Shown here: positions 1 through 7,737 of the stretch, one piece after another
How the letters are laid out: the number at the start of each line of letters is the position of its first letter
Numbering within the stretch: position 1 is the first letter of the stretch
Assembly: GCA_964637705.1 (NCBI GenBank)
Contig: CAZWVM010000001.1
Span: 1 to 64,000, forward strand
Direction of reading: 5' to 3'
DNA length: 64,000 nt
Origin: CAZWVM01 sp964637705
GTDB lineage: Bacteria; UBA8481
The notes under the pieces: generated by a model
What the model saw: the letters and a program-made list of their open reading frames with translations, nothing else
Databases searched by the model: none
What the model was told of the DNA's origin: nothing
Program-made: the position numbers and the translations under genes

Positions 1-80
1 CTCCTTCAGGAAGTAGATCATGTCCTGGAATCCGCCGCGGCCGGCGCGCTTCGCCTGACCGCCCCTGTCAACACACGATC

Positions 81-2069
81 TTATGTGAGAACCGGCAATC
101 CGATCCCCGCAAGATATTCGAACGTAGAGTCGTAGTATTCAGGCGAACGCGTTGGATCCGAAGCGTCTCCTTTCGGTATGAAGACGGCCATTCCTTGTCG
201 GGCTCGCGTCAGCAGCACGCGATACGCGTTTCTCAGGTACTCGCGGTTTTCACGATTCTTCACGTTGGTCCAGCGGTCTCCGCGAAAGTCATGAAAGCTC
301 CATCCAGAACCTGTGCGGCGTAGATCGCCGTCCCACGTCACACACGCCCAATCCAATTCCAGACCCTGCACCTGGAATTCCGTCGCGGCGTCCTCGAGGT
401 AGAAACTCGACCTGACGTCGTCGCGTTCGTTGAGGAACCAGTGAACCGGATTCACCTCTACTCGCACATCGATCGCGTGTGGGCGCAGTCGCTGCGCTTT
501 CGAGGAAGCCACGAGCCCGAAGCGCTCGGAACCCCTTGCTCTTTCTCGTACCCATTTCTTTGCGAGATGGAGGTCACGGGTCAGCACGACGGGATATCGA
601 TTTTCTAATGCCTGCAAGTGCATTCTCGCCTCGACCTCATCGCAATCGAGAACGGACTTAACGAACGCGGACACGTTTTCCGCCCGAAATGATCTCATCG
701 ATACCGCAAGATGGAGGTCGTCGTCAAAAAAGGTGTTCGGACGATTACGGATCAGGTCAAGCGCGTGCCCGGCGGCATACTCGCTGTCGGTCAAGCGCGA
801 CGAAATGTGCATTTCCCAGTCGGGAAATCGATTCGTGATCGCCTCAATCCACGCCGCGATACCCGCCTCACCAGTGTTAATCTCTTGGCCGCCGCCCACA
901 AGACAGGCGACGAATGCCCAATCGTCATGGCGGTTCATGTATTCTATGAGGAATTCAGGTTCGGACTTGTCGAACCCGGGTCTCTTCTTCTTCTGTTTCA
1001 TGAAGTTCGCGGTCATGCGCAGATTCCAAGCGCGTTGGGCCTCGTCGAAGATCACGACATGGTCCGGCGGTGGCCCGGAATCAACGAGACCTTCGTCACG
1101 GAAGTGATGAACATTCTGAATAAAGGCGCGAATCGATTCTCGGACCGTACCCTTTCGAACAGATTCGCCGCCCGCTCTCCGGCGCGCCACTTCGTCTCGT
1201 GTCAGAGCCTCACTCAACACTTGAACCAGCGGCCCGTTTCCGGAAAGAAAGACGGCGTGCGTGGGTTTTGTTTCGTCACGATTCCGCGTCGCGACATTCA
1301 GCCCGACAAGTGTTTTGCCCGCTCCCGGAACTCCCGTAACGAAGCAAATGGCCTTACGCCCGGCATTCTTCACCCGATCCGCTAGTTCCTCCACGCGACG
1401 GGACGTGACGGCCAAATTTCGTGCCCCGGAGTCGGATCGAGCAATCTCCTCGACGGAGTGCCGCGCATACAGCGAACGGGCGGCCTCGACGATGGTCGGC
1501 GTGGGAAGGTAAGGGGATCGAGACCAGTCGCGTTGTTCGAGCTTGCCGCCATGAGCCGTCGTCAGCGCCGTCTCCAGAAGTTGCCGGAATCCGTTCGAAT
1601 CTGTCCCGGATGGGCGAAATATGCCGTCTTCGTCAGCTCGTAATTCGCCGGGAAGAGGGGCCTTCGCCTCCGTTGCGATGAGGATCGGCACGATCGTAGC
1701 GCCGTGACTGGCTCGATGAAAATTCTTGAGGTCGAGAGCATAGTCCCAAACCTGGTTAAGAGAGGTCTTGTCGAAGATCCTCTCTCCCACCTTGAATTCG
1801 AGCGCGAAGACAATGTCACGAATGAGAAGAATCGCGTCGAGTCGCCGGCCCATGCGAGGAATGTTGAATTCGAGGCAAATGATGCCGTCCAGTCCGGAAA
1901 GCCGTTCCTGCAGAAACAAGATTTCGAAGAGCCAGGCGTCCCTCTGCTCAGGCGTCACCGCGAAATCGCTTCGCGCCGTCAAAACTCCAAGAATTTCCTC
2001 TGTCTTCGCGGCGATGAAATCCGAAATGGCATCCTCATACCATGCTCGGGAAACTGCCGATCGACTCAT
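81..2069 (-). CDS. DUF2075-type nuclease/SF1 helicase-like protein
   Basis: A protein of 662 aa if the ATG at 2069 is used; an upstream in-frame TTG at 2123 would add 18 residues. The ATG is preferred because the conserved-looking N-terminus (SRAWYEDAI) begins there. An N-terminal segment carries a PD-(D/E)XK-like signature, D78 followed 13 residues later by E91-x-K93. A P-loop (GVPGAGKT, residues 246-253), a DEAQ Walker B box (342-345) and a C-terminal YRVLLTRARQG that resembles superfamily 1 helicase motif VI follow. This is the architecture of the DUF2075 (COG3410) family, which is often found near restriction and phage-defence genes; a defence role here is inferred. It is transcribed away from the AbiE pair and shares a 160-bp gap with it. 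Base composition is less GC-rich than the region right of 5 kb. Confidence 0.75.
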   Translation of the reverse strand: MSRSAVSRAWYEDAISDFIAAKTEEILGVLTARSDFAVTPEQRDAWLFEILFLQERLSGLDGIICLEFNIPRMGRRLDAILLIRDIVFALEFKVGERIFDKTSLNQVWDYALDLKNFHRASHGATIVPILIATEAKAPLPGELRADEDGIFRPSGTDSNGFRQLLETALTTAHGGKLEQRDWSRSPYLPTPTIVEAARSLYARHSVEEIARSDSGARNLAVTSRRVEELADRVKNAGRKAICFVTGVPGAGKTLVGLNVATRNRDETKPTHAVFLSGNGPLVQVLSEALTRDEVARRRAGGESVRKGTVRESIRAFIQNVHHFRDEGLVDSGPPPDHVVIFDEAQRAWNLRMTANFMKQKKKRPGFDKSEPEFLIEYMNRHDDWAFVACLVGGGQEINTGEAGIAAWIEAITNRFPDWEMHISSRLTDSEYAAGHALDLIRNRPNTFFDDDLHLAVSMRSFRAENVSAFVKSVLDCDEVEARMHLQALENRYPVVLTRDLHLAKKWVRERARGSERFGLVASSKAQRLRPHAIDVRVEVNPVHWFLNERDDVRSSFYLEDAATEFQVQGLELDWACVTWDGDLRRTGSGWSFHDFRGDRWTNVKNRENREYLRNAYRVLLTRARQGMAVFIPKGDASDPTRSPEYYDSTFEYLAGIGLPVLT

Positions 2070-2156
2070 GGAATGTTTCAAGATGAGGCCCGACGCTTGC
2101 GCATCATCAGAATATAGCCGCAAACTCCTGTATCGGCCAGGCTGGAGACCTGAATG

Positions 2157-2172
2157 AATCCGGTGTCGGATT
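2157..2172. promoter_or_regulatory. 6-bp palindrome, candidate operator of the AbiE pair
   Basis: AATCCG-GTGT-CGGATT is a perfect inverted repeat in the gap between the divergent helicase gene and the AbiEi antitoxin gene. AbiEi antitoxins are known to repress their own operon by binding inverted repeats near the promoter, so this is the obvious candidate site. The assignment rests only on position and symmetry. Confidence 0.35.
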
Positions 2173-2195
2173 GTATTCCTTTTCTCGATAATGGC

Positions 2196-2223
2196 TTGCC
2201 GCGCAATATGAATGAAATAGAAT
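2196..2223 (+). promoter_or_regulatory. Candidate sigma70-like promoter for abiEi
   Basis: TTGCCG at 2196-2201 and TAGAAT at 2218-2223 are separated by 16 bp in the most AT-rich stretch of the gap. A start site near 2230 would leave almost no leader before the ATG at 2231, in line with the absence of a clear Shine-Dalgarno sequence. Weak evidence. Confidence 0.25.
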
Positions 2224-2230
2224 ACGGGCT

Positions 2231-3031
2231 ATGAAGTCTCGCTTGGGACAACTTGAAACGCGCATTCTCGCCTACGCGCAGATGAGAAAGACCAGCCTGC
2301 TCCGCGCCGGTGAGTTCACCTCGCAGCTCAAGCTGACCGCGAAACAAGAGCGCGAGGTTCTCAGCCGGATGGCGCGTTCCCAGCTCATTGCACGCATCCG
2401 CCCGGGGCTCTACCTCCTTCCACCCGGGCTTCCGCTCGGAAACATCTGGTCGCCCAGCGACGCGCTTGCCCTGAACTCGCTCATGGAGGACAAGAAGGGC
2501 CGCTACCAGGTCTGCGGTCCGAACGCCTTCAACCGATACGGCTACGACGAACAAATGCCGAATCGCACGTACGCTTACAACAACCGTGTCTCAGGCGATC
2601 GCAAGATCGGCATTATCGCCCTGACCCTCATCAAGGTCTCTGACGCGCGCCTGGGCGATACCGAGACAATCGACATGGCTGACGGTTCTAGTCTTCCCAT
2701 TTCGACACGCGCCAGGACGCTTTTCGATGCCGTCTACGACTGGGCAAGATTCAATACGCTGCCCCGCGCATACGAATGGATTCGGCAGGACCTGGCGCGC
2801 AGGCGCGTCTCGGCCGCGGAACTTGTGCGCGTCACCATTCGATACGGCAACCAGGGAACCCTACGCAGGATGGGTGCTCTGCTTGAATCGCTGGATACGC
2901 CGAAACCTCTGCTCACAAAGTTGCGGAGAGCCATCAAACCGTCTCGAAGCCTGATTGCTCTGATTCCTAACCGCGCGAGGAAGGGGATGACCAACCCGAG
3001 TTGGGGCGTCATCATGAACGAGGGCAACTGA
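2231..3031 (+). CDS. abiEi: AbiEi-type antitoxin / transcriptional regulator
   Basis: A 266-aa protein that resembles the type IV antitoxin AbiEi. The N-terminal ~75 residues form the expected winged-helix region, with LLRAGEFTSQLKLTAKQ followed by the conserved RIRPGLYLLPPG turn. The rest is the antitoxin domain, including SLPISTRARTLFDAVYDW. In this family the N-terminal domain represses the operon and the C-terminal domain counters the nucleotidyltransferase toxin. The gene ends at 3031, one base before the GTG start of the putative toxin, so the two are co-transcribed and probably translationally coupled. The pairing with an AbiEii-like gene makes the assignment firm, while the physiological role (phage defence or maintenance of an element) is inferred. 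Confidence 0.85.
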   Translation: MKSRLGQLETRILAYAQMRKTSLLRAGEFTSQLKLTAKQEREVLSRMARSQLIARIRPGLYLLPPGLPLGNIWSPSDALALNSLMEDKKGRYQVCGPNAFNRYGYDEQMPNRTYAYNNRVSGDRKIGIIALTLIKVSDARLGDTETIDMADGSSLPISTRARTLFDAVYDWARFNTLPRAYEWIRQDLARRRVSAAELVRVTIRYGNQGTLRRMGALLESLDTPKPLLTKLRRAIKPSRSLIALIPNRARKGMTNPSWGVIMNEGN

Positions 3032-3032
3032 G

Positions 3033-3908
3033 GTGGCTCCTCTCCGAATGCACGAAGAAATCGAGTTGTTACGGCAGGCGGTCAACTTCACCGCCACGCA
3101 GCTTTCCTTTGCAGCGCGCCTCGTAGAGAAGGACTACTACGCCAGCGTTCTCCTGGAATACCTCTCAGCGGCCGATGAAACCCTCGTCTTCAAGGGTGGC
3201 ACATGCCTCAGCAAGGTCTACGTTCCGTTCTACCGGCTGAGCGAGGATCTCGACTTCACGATCCCGATCTCCTCCGAGGCCACCCGCGGTGAAAGGAGTC
3301 GCGCGGCCGCTGGCTTGAAGAAAGCTTTCGCCGATATTCCAGTCAATCTTCCGGGGTTCCGAATCGCCGAGACGCTCAAGGGCGCGAATAGCTCGTCCCA
3401 GTATATCGGTATCGTCAGCTACCGTTCTGTGATCGCAGAGGATGAGGACTTCATCAAGATCGAAGCCGGCCTGCGCGAACCGCTGCTGACGCCGGCGAAG
3501 AAGATGCCGACGCACACCGCGTTGCTAAATCCCATGACGGGAAAGCAGGAATTCCCACCCCTGTCGATTCCTTGCATTTCCCTGACCGAGGCATACGCCG
3601 AGAAGTGTCGGGCCGCGATGACGCGGCGCGACGTCGCGGTTCGCGACTACTTCGATATCGATAACGCTGTCGCTCGGGGCGTGATCTCCCTCGAGGATCC
3701 CGTTCTCTTGAGCATGGTGAAGCGCAAGCTCGCCGTCCCGGGCACCGATCCCGTGAATGTATCTGCTGCGCGCTTTGAGCAACTCGAGCCCCAGGTCGAG
3801 CGGGAACTCAAGTCGGTTCTGCGAGAATCCGAATTCCGCACGTTCGAATTGCTCAGGGCATTTCGGCTTGTTGAGACATTGGCACAGACAGTCGGAAATC
3901 TCCGATGA
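3033..3908 (+). CDS. abiEii: AbiEii-type nucleotidyltransferase toxin
   Basis: A 291-aa member of the AbiEii/AbiGii nucleotidyltransferase toxin family. It shows the family motifs VFKGGTCLSKVY (52-63) and SEDLDFTI (70-77), whose two aspartates bind the metal, and the later EKCRAAMTRRDVAVRDYFDI block near 190-210. AbiEii-type toxins transfer nucleotides to acceptors such as tRNA and stop growth; the related MenT toxins do this to the tRNA 3' end. The exact acceptor here is unknown. The GTG at 3033 is chosen because it follows the antitoxin stop directly and a GAGG lies upstream; an in-frame ATG at 3048 is the alternative. All recognisable catalytic residues are present, so the toxin looks intact. 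Confidence 0.88.
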   Translation: MAPLRMHEEIELLRQAVNFTATQLSFAARLVEKDYYASVLLEYLSAADETLVFKGGTCLSKVYVPFYRLSEDLDFTIPISSEATRGERSRAAAGLKKAFADIPVNLPGFRIAETLKGANSSSQYIGIVSYRSVIAEDEDFIKIEAGLREPLLTPAKKMPTHTALLNPMTGKQEFPPLSIPCISLTEAYAEKCRAAMTRRDVAVRDYFDIDNAVARGVISLEDPVLLSMVKRKLAVPGTDPVNVSAARFEQLEPQVERELKSVLRESEFRTFELLRAFRLVETLAQTVGNLR

Positions 3909-3952
3909 CCGGTAGGAAATCAAGTTCCAGCCTTTCTCGGCGGGGATAGACC

Positions 3953-4726
3953 GTGGCGCGCCCCAAGAGTGTCGTGGGCACATGCCACATCTGCGGCGCA
4001 CATGGCCCCCTGACCTTCGAACACATCCCACCAAAGGCGGCTTTCAATCACCATCGGACAATGCGCCTCAAGATGGACGACGTCATCGCACTCGGGCCGG
4101 ATGCTTCACCCAGCGGTCCCGCTGAGCAGGGCGGCATCGGCAAGCATACTCTCTGCGGAAAATGCAACAACGATACCGGCGCCTGGTACGGGGGACGCTT
4201 CGTCGAATGGTGCTACCAAGGAATGGACATCCTGATCAAGGCAGAAGGGCGACCGACCCTCGCATACATCAACCACATCTACCCCCTCGAGATCATCAAA
4301 CAGATTGCGACGATGTTCTTCTCGGTGAACAACGAGAAGTTTCGGGAGGCCCATCCCGACCTGGTAAAATTCGTTCTCGATCCCCGCGCGAAAGGCCTTC
4401 CACCAGACCTGAGATTCTTCGTCTACTTCTGCACTTCCTCTCGTTGGCGATTCATCGGTACGAGCGGGATCATGCGCATCGACCGGAATGAGACGATAAT
4501 CGTCTCGGAGATGAACTATCCTCCGTACGGATACGTCCTGACGCTCGGCTCGGCGCCACCGGACGATCGGCTACTGGAGATCACCCACTTTTCCCGCTGT
4601 ACTCCGGGTGTCTGTCGCGACATCCCGATGCAGATTCCGGTCCTCCCAACGCACTCGATGTATCCAGGTGACTACCGAACCCGCGAGGAGATCCTACGAA
4701 CCGCCGCCCAAAATCGAGCACCTTGA
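3953..4726 (+). CDS. HNH-like zinc-ligand protein, function unknown
   Basis: A 257-aa protein with an HNH-nuclease-like N-terminus. Two zinc-knuckle pairs, CHIC (C11, C14) and CGKC (C68, C71), flank FEHIPPKAAF (E23-H24) and are followed by the NN pair at 72-73 that is typical of HNH endonucleases. The remaining 180 residues match nothing I recognise. The GTG start is supported by a GGGGA at 3942-3946, six bases upstream. It lies 44 bp after the AbiE toxin on the same strand and may be co-transcribed. A nuclease role in defence is plausible from context, but the classical HNH catalytic histidine is only tentatively placed in EHIPPK. Confidence 0.6.
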   Translation: MARPKSVVGTCHICGAHGPLTFEHIPPKAAFNHHRTMRLKMDDVIALGPDASPSGPAEQGGIGKHTLCGKCNNDTGAWYGGRFVEWCYQGMDILIKAEGRPTLAYINHIYPLEIIKQIATMFFSVNNEKFREAHPDLVKFVLDPRAKGLPPDLRFFVYFCTSSRWRFIGTSGIMRIDRNETIIVSEMNYPPYGYVLTLGSAPPDDRLLEITHFSRCTPGVCRDIPMQIPVLPTHSMYPGDYRTREEILRTAAQNRAP

Positions 4727-4969
4727 GGAGCAACATTTCCCGCCGTTTCCCAATTCTCCGTCATCGACAACCGGGGTTCGACAGGGTTCGACAACTATCC
4801 GCCCTCATCAGCCATTTTCCGCCGAAATCCGACCGCCCGACCACGATCACGCGACGAACTCAAGAGCATGGTACATTGACACGTTTAGCTTTATGATGGC
4901 CGGCGGCAGCCGGAAAAGGGTTCGATAATCGCCACGGGCTGTCAGCCAGAGATCGCGAGCCCCGCCACC
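4727..4969. other. Convergent intergenic gap; composition boundary
   Basis: 243 bp between the convergent HNH-like and RtcB genes. No gene, tRNA or convincing intrinsic terminator is seen. A hairpin CCGGC-GGCA-GCCGG (4900-4913) lacks a T-run on either strand. The visible shift from moderate to very high G+C occurs across this gap, which is consistent with an island edge. Confidence 0.5.
4774..4793. repeat. Two tandem GGGTTCGACA units
   Basis: The 10-bp unit GGGTTCGACA occurs twice head to tail, and a related GGGTTCGATA lies near 4918. The unit resembles a T-arm loop (GGTTCGA), which is a common attachment-site remnant, but there is no surrounding tRNA fold. Confidence 0.45.
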
Positions 4970-6220
4970 TCAATCCTCCGGCCGCTCCCGCTCCTCGGCC
5001 ATCTTGACGAGACGCGGATCGAAGCGCGCGCAGACCTCGACGAGATCGGACTGCGCCGCCATGACCTCGCGGATGTCCTTGTAGGCCATCGGCGCCTCGT
5101 CGAGGCCGGCGGAGATCAGGGTCACGCCGCGATCCTCGAGGAATCGCCTCACGTCCTCCCATCGGAAGGCCTGCTTCGCGGCCTTCCGGCTCATCGCGCG
5201 CCCGGCGCCATGGGAGGCCGAATCGAGCGAGCGATGATCTCCCTTCCCCCGGACGACGAATCCCGGCGTGCCCATCGAACCGGGAATGATACCCAGGGCG
5301 CCGCGGGCGGCCGGCGTCGCGCCCTTGCGATGCACGATCACAGCCCGGCCGTCATGCTCCTCCTTCCAGGCGAAGTTGTGATGATTCTCGACGTCGAGAA
5401 TCACGGCGGCGCCGAGGCGATGAGCGATGCGGCGGTGAATCAATTCGTGGTTGGCGGCCGCGTAACGTCCCATCAATTCCATCGCCGCCCAGTATTCCTG
5501 GCCCGGCTCGCCCGAGAGGTCGAGCCAGGCGAGGTTCGCGAGTTCCTTCGGCAGTTCCGGGCGCGCGGCGCGCGCGACGTGGCTGTAATGATTCGCGACG
5601 GCCGCGCCCGTGCCCCGGCTCCCGCTGTGGCTGAGGAGCGCCAGGTAGACGCCGGGGGCCAGCCCCAGATCCTCCCGCTCCAGAGTCAACGTCCCGAACT
5701 CGACGAAGTGGTTGCCGCTGCCGCTGGTGCCGAGTTGGGACCAGGCCTTGTCCTTGAGCCCGCCCGTCACCGGGGACGCCGTCCAGTCTTCGTCCATGAC
5801 CGCATGATCGAGCCGATCACGGAATTCCGCCCCGACGCCGAAGCGCGTTTCCCGCTCGAGAGCCGACCGGAGCCGTCCCGGGGACCCGTCGAGCGTCTCG
5901 GCGGGAAGATCCAGGACCGTCATCTTCATGCGGCAGGCGATGTCCACCCCGACGGCGTACGGGATCACCGCGTCCCGCGTCGCGAGCACGCCGCCGATGG
6001 GCAGACCGTAACCGACGTGGGCATCGGGCATGAGGGCGCCGCGCCACGAGACGGGCAGGCGGCAGGCGTTCCTCATCTGTGCGATCGCGGCGGGATCGAG
6101 CCCCTCACCCCAAGCCGACCAGGGGGCCGGCTCGGGGCGCGGGCGGAATGGATCGGGCGTTTCAGGACGCCCGGGGCGCCGCCGTGACGACGGGCGCTTC
6201 GTCCGGGCGGACGACCTCAT
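4970..6220 (-). CDS. rtcB: RtcB family RNA ligase
   Basis: A 416-aa RtcB-type 3'-phosphate/5'-hydroxyl RNA ligase, which joins RNA ends in a GTP- and Mn-dependent reaction during RNA repair. The family motifs are in order: MPDAHVGYGLPIGGV (64-78), VGVDIACRM with metal ligand C96, GSGNHFVEF (167-175), LSHSGSRG (196-203), VHRKGATPA (296-304), GSMGTPGF (314-321), and SASHGAGRAMSR, whose H337 corresponds to the guanylylated histidine. The C-terminal DEAPMAYKDI is also typical. The start at 6220 is chosen because the ATG overlaps the stop of the upstream gene by one base (TGATG); a longer frame to 6493 would run inside that gene. No archease or RtcA gene is adjacent. Confidence 0.92.
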   Translation of the reverse strand: MRSSARTKRPSSRRRPGRPETPDPFRPRPEPAPWSAWGEGLDPAAIAQMRNACRLPVSWRGALMPDAHVGYGLPIGGVLATRDAVIPYAVGVDIACRMKMTVLDLPAETLDGSPGRLRSALERETRFGVGAEFRDRLDHAVMDEDWTASPVTGGLKDKAWSQLGTSGSGNHFVEFGTLTLEREDLGLAPGVYLALLSHSGSRGTGAAVANHYSHVARAARPELPKELANLAWLDLSGEPGQEYWAAMELMGRYAAANHELIHRRIAHRLGAAVILDVENHHNFAWKEEHDGRAVIVHRKGATPAARGALGIIPGSMGTPGFVVRGKGDHRSLDSASHGAGRAMSRKAAKQAFRWEDVRRFLEDRGVTLISAGLDEAPMAYKDIREVMAAQSDLVEVCARFDPRLVKMAEERERPED

Positions 6221-6966
6221 CAGTAGAGGAAGCGGACTCCGGCCCCGACCGAGGTCTCGTCGACGAAGCGCCCCTCGAGGTACATCGTCCAGCGGGGCGC
6301 GAGATCGAAGCCGATGCCGGTGTAGACGCCGAAGTTGTCGTCGGCGTCGTGGGCCGGGGGCGTCACGCGCTGGCCGCAGTAGACGTTCTCGTCGAGGGTG
6401 GCGTCCGAGTATTTCACCCCGAGGTAAGGCACGGCATTGCGGAGGAAGAGGAACTCGGGATACCGGCCCTGGACCTGGAGTCCCGCCTGCCACTCGGTGT
6501 AGTCGTAGTCGTTGACGGTCCCGTTGACCGCCCCGCTCCAGGCGCCCGTGTGGCGTTCATGCACGAGCGCGTTCGCCTGCAGGGCCAGGTTCCAGCCCCT
6601 CTCGTCGACGAGGATGGCACCGAAGCCGCCGCCCCAGGTGAACTGCCGGGTGCCGTTGAAGATGGCCGGGACGGCATTCGTGGCGTCGGGACGATCCGTG
6701 AGGTCGAGCGTCGTGGAGCCGAGCCGGAGATGGATCTCGATGCGGTCGGTCACGCCGTAGGAGAGGCGACCGATGTAGGCGATATTCTCGACGGTCGAAA
6801 TGTCGGCGGAGTTGCCCGACCACGTCAAGTCGCGCTCGTCGGAGGCCACCTCGAACTCCACGCCGATGCGCTCCGCGGCGGGACGAACCGGCCCCATGGG
6901 GCCGGCCGAAACCGAGCCGGCAAAGACCGCCAGAATCGCCACCATCGTCCATAAACGAATCGACAT
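6220..6966 (-). CDS. Predicted outer-membrane beta-barrel protein
   Basis: A 248-aa secreted protein. The N-terminus is a signal peptide (hydrophobic TMVAILAVFAG, likely cleavage after SVSA near residue 21). The mature part alternates hydrophobic and polar residues, with many aromatic-ended strands, and it ends in VGAGVRFLY, whose terminal aromatic residue is the usual outer-membrane insertion signal. No ligand can be named. A Shine-Dalgarno GGGGAG (6975-6980) lies 8 nt before the ATG, and a promoter candidate lies at 7014-7042. Its stop overlaps the rtcB start by one base, so the two are probably co-expressed although no functional link is obvious. The presence of such a protein indicates a Gram-negative envelope. 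Confidence 0.65.
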   Translation of the reverse strand: MSIRLWTMVAILAVFAGSVSAGPMGPVRPAAERIGVEFEVASDERDLTWSGNSADISTVENIAYIGRLSYGVTDRIEIHLRLGSTTLDLTDRPDATNAVPAIFNGTRQFTWGGGFGAILVDERGWNLALQANALVHERHTGAWSGAVNGTVNDYDYTEWQAGLQVQGRYPEFLFLRNAVPYLGVKYSDATLDENVYCGQRVTPPAHDADDNFGVYTGIGFDLAPRWTMYLEGRFVDETSVGAGVRFLY

Positions 6967-7013
6967 GAGTCATTCTCCCCGAACGGATTCGGACGCAGGA
7001 TGCCCGTGGACGT

Positions 7014-7042
7014 ACCTTAGACCCGGGCCGGGGAGATTTCAA
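7014..7042 (-). promoter_or_regulatory. Candidate promoter for the outer-membrane protein/rtcB pair
   Basis: On the minus strand TTGAAA (7042-7037) and TAAGGT (7019-7014) are 17 bp apart in the 91-bp gap upstream of the outer-membrane protein gene. The -35 matches consensus at 5 of 6 positions and the -10 at 3 of 6. A start near 7007 would give a leader of about 40 nt containing the ribosome-binding site. Confidence 0.35.
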
Positions 7043-7057
7043 GGAAGGATGACGAGT

Positions 7058-7708
7058 CTATCCCGCGATCCTCCCGAACTCGGCGCGGAGACGCTTCTCG
7101 TAGGCATCGGAGAGGCCGTGGCGACCGGCGACATGCCCGACCGGGTCCACGTGAAGGTCCCTCTGCTCCCTCATCTCCGCGAGATCCTGTTCCAGGTGCT
7201 TCATCCGGATCCGGGCCTCGACGAGCGAAAGGCCGCTCCCGCGGCCGAGGAAGGCGAACTGGGCGGTCTCGAGGAGAACCTGCTCCCGGCGGGAATAGGG
7301 CATGGCGGCGAGGAAGTCGTCGAAGTTCTCGACGCGGGCCCGCGCGGAGCGGGCCTGCAGGAGATCCTTCAACTGCTCGGTGGTCCGCTCGAGGCGGTGG
7401 GCGAGGGTCTGCGCCAGCTTCAGCGCGAGCTTCGGGTTGGATGCAACGCTCCGCTCGATCTCCTCCTCGCCGATGGCCAGGACCATCGAACGTTCCATGG
7501 CGACGGCGGTGCCGGAGCGCGGCCGGTCCAGCAGGAAGGACATCTCGCCGAGATAGGAGCCGGGCTCGGTGATGAAGGAGATCGTCTCGCTCCCGCGCCG
7601 GATCTCGACGGCCCCGTTCTCCAGGACGTAGATCGACCGCGATCCATCCCCCTCCCTGAAGAGCACGTCGCCGGCCTTCAGCTCGATCTTCCGGATATCC
7701 GCGTTCAT
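7058..7708 (-). CDS. Cyclic-nucleotide-binding-domain protein
   Basis: A 216-aa protein. Residues 5-115 form a CRP/FNR-type cyclic-nucleotide-binding beta-roll: KAGDVLFREGDGSRSIYVL at the start, and the phosphate-binding-cassette equivalent GEMSFLLDRPRSGTAVA in the middle. The cassette keeps the Arg-Ser-Gly-Thr turn. The remaining 100 residues are helical and charged, with no recognisable helix-turn-helix, so it is probably not a CRP-type DNA-binding regulator. It may act as a sensor or scaffold. Start: AAGGAG (7722-7717) lies 8 nt before the ATG. It is 29 bp downstream of the solute-binding/VWA gene and could be in the same transcript. Confidence 0.7.
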   Translation of the reverse strand: MNADIRKIELKAGDVLFREGDGSRSIYVLENGAVEIRRGSETISFITEPGSYLGEMSFLLDRPRSGTAVAMERSMVLAIGEEEIERSVASNPKLALKLAQTLAHRLERTTEQLKDLLQARSARARVENFDDFLAAMPYSRREQVLLETAQFAFLGRGSGLSLVEARIRMKHLEQDLAEMREQRDLHVDPVGHVAGRHGLSDAYEKRLRAEFGRIAG

Positions 7709-7737
7709 CTCACCGGCTCCTTCCCTCGCGGCCCTCG

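Noticed and set aside
1..80. Possible gene fragment at the left edge (minus frame reading GQAKRAGRGGFQDM, or a plus frame ending at 135)
   Set aside because: Both frames are open but too short to identify, and no start or family motif decides between them.
4900..4913. Hairpin CCGGC-GGCA-GCCGG as a transcription terminator
   Set aside because: The stem is only 5 bp and neither strand has a T-run after it.
4770..4925. tRNA remnant suggested by GGTTCGA sequences
   Set aside because: No complementary T-stem, anticodon arm or acceptor stem can be formed around any of the three copies.
6221..6493. Upstream extension of the RtcB frame
   Set aside because: It overlaps the outer-membrane protein gene in another frame and is not RtcB-like.
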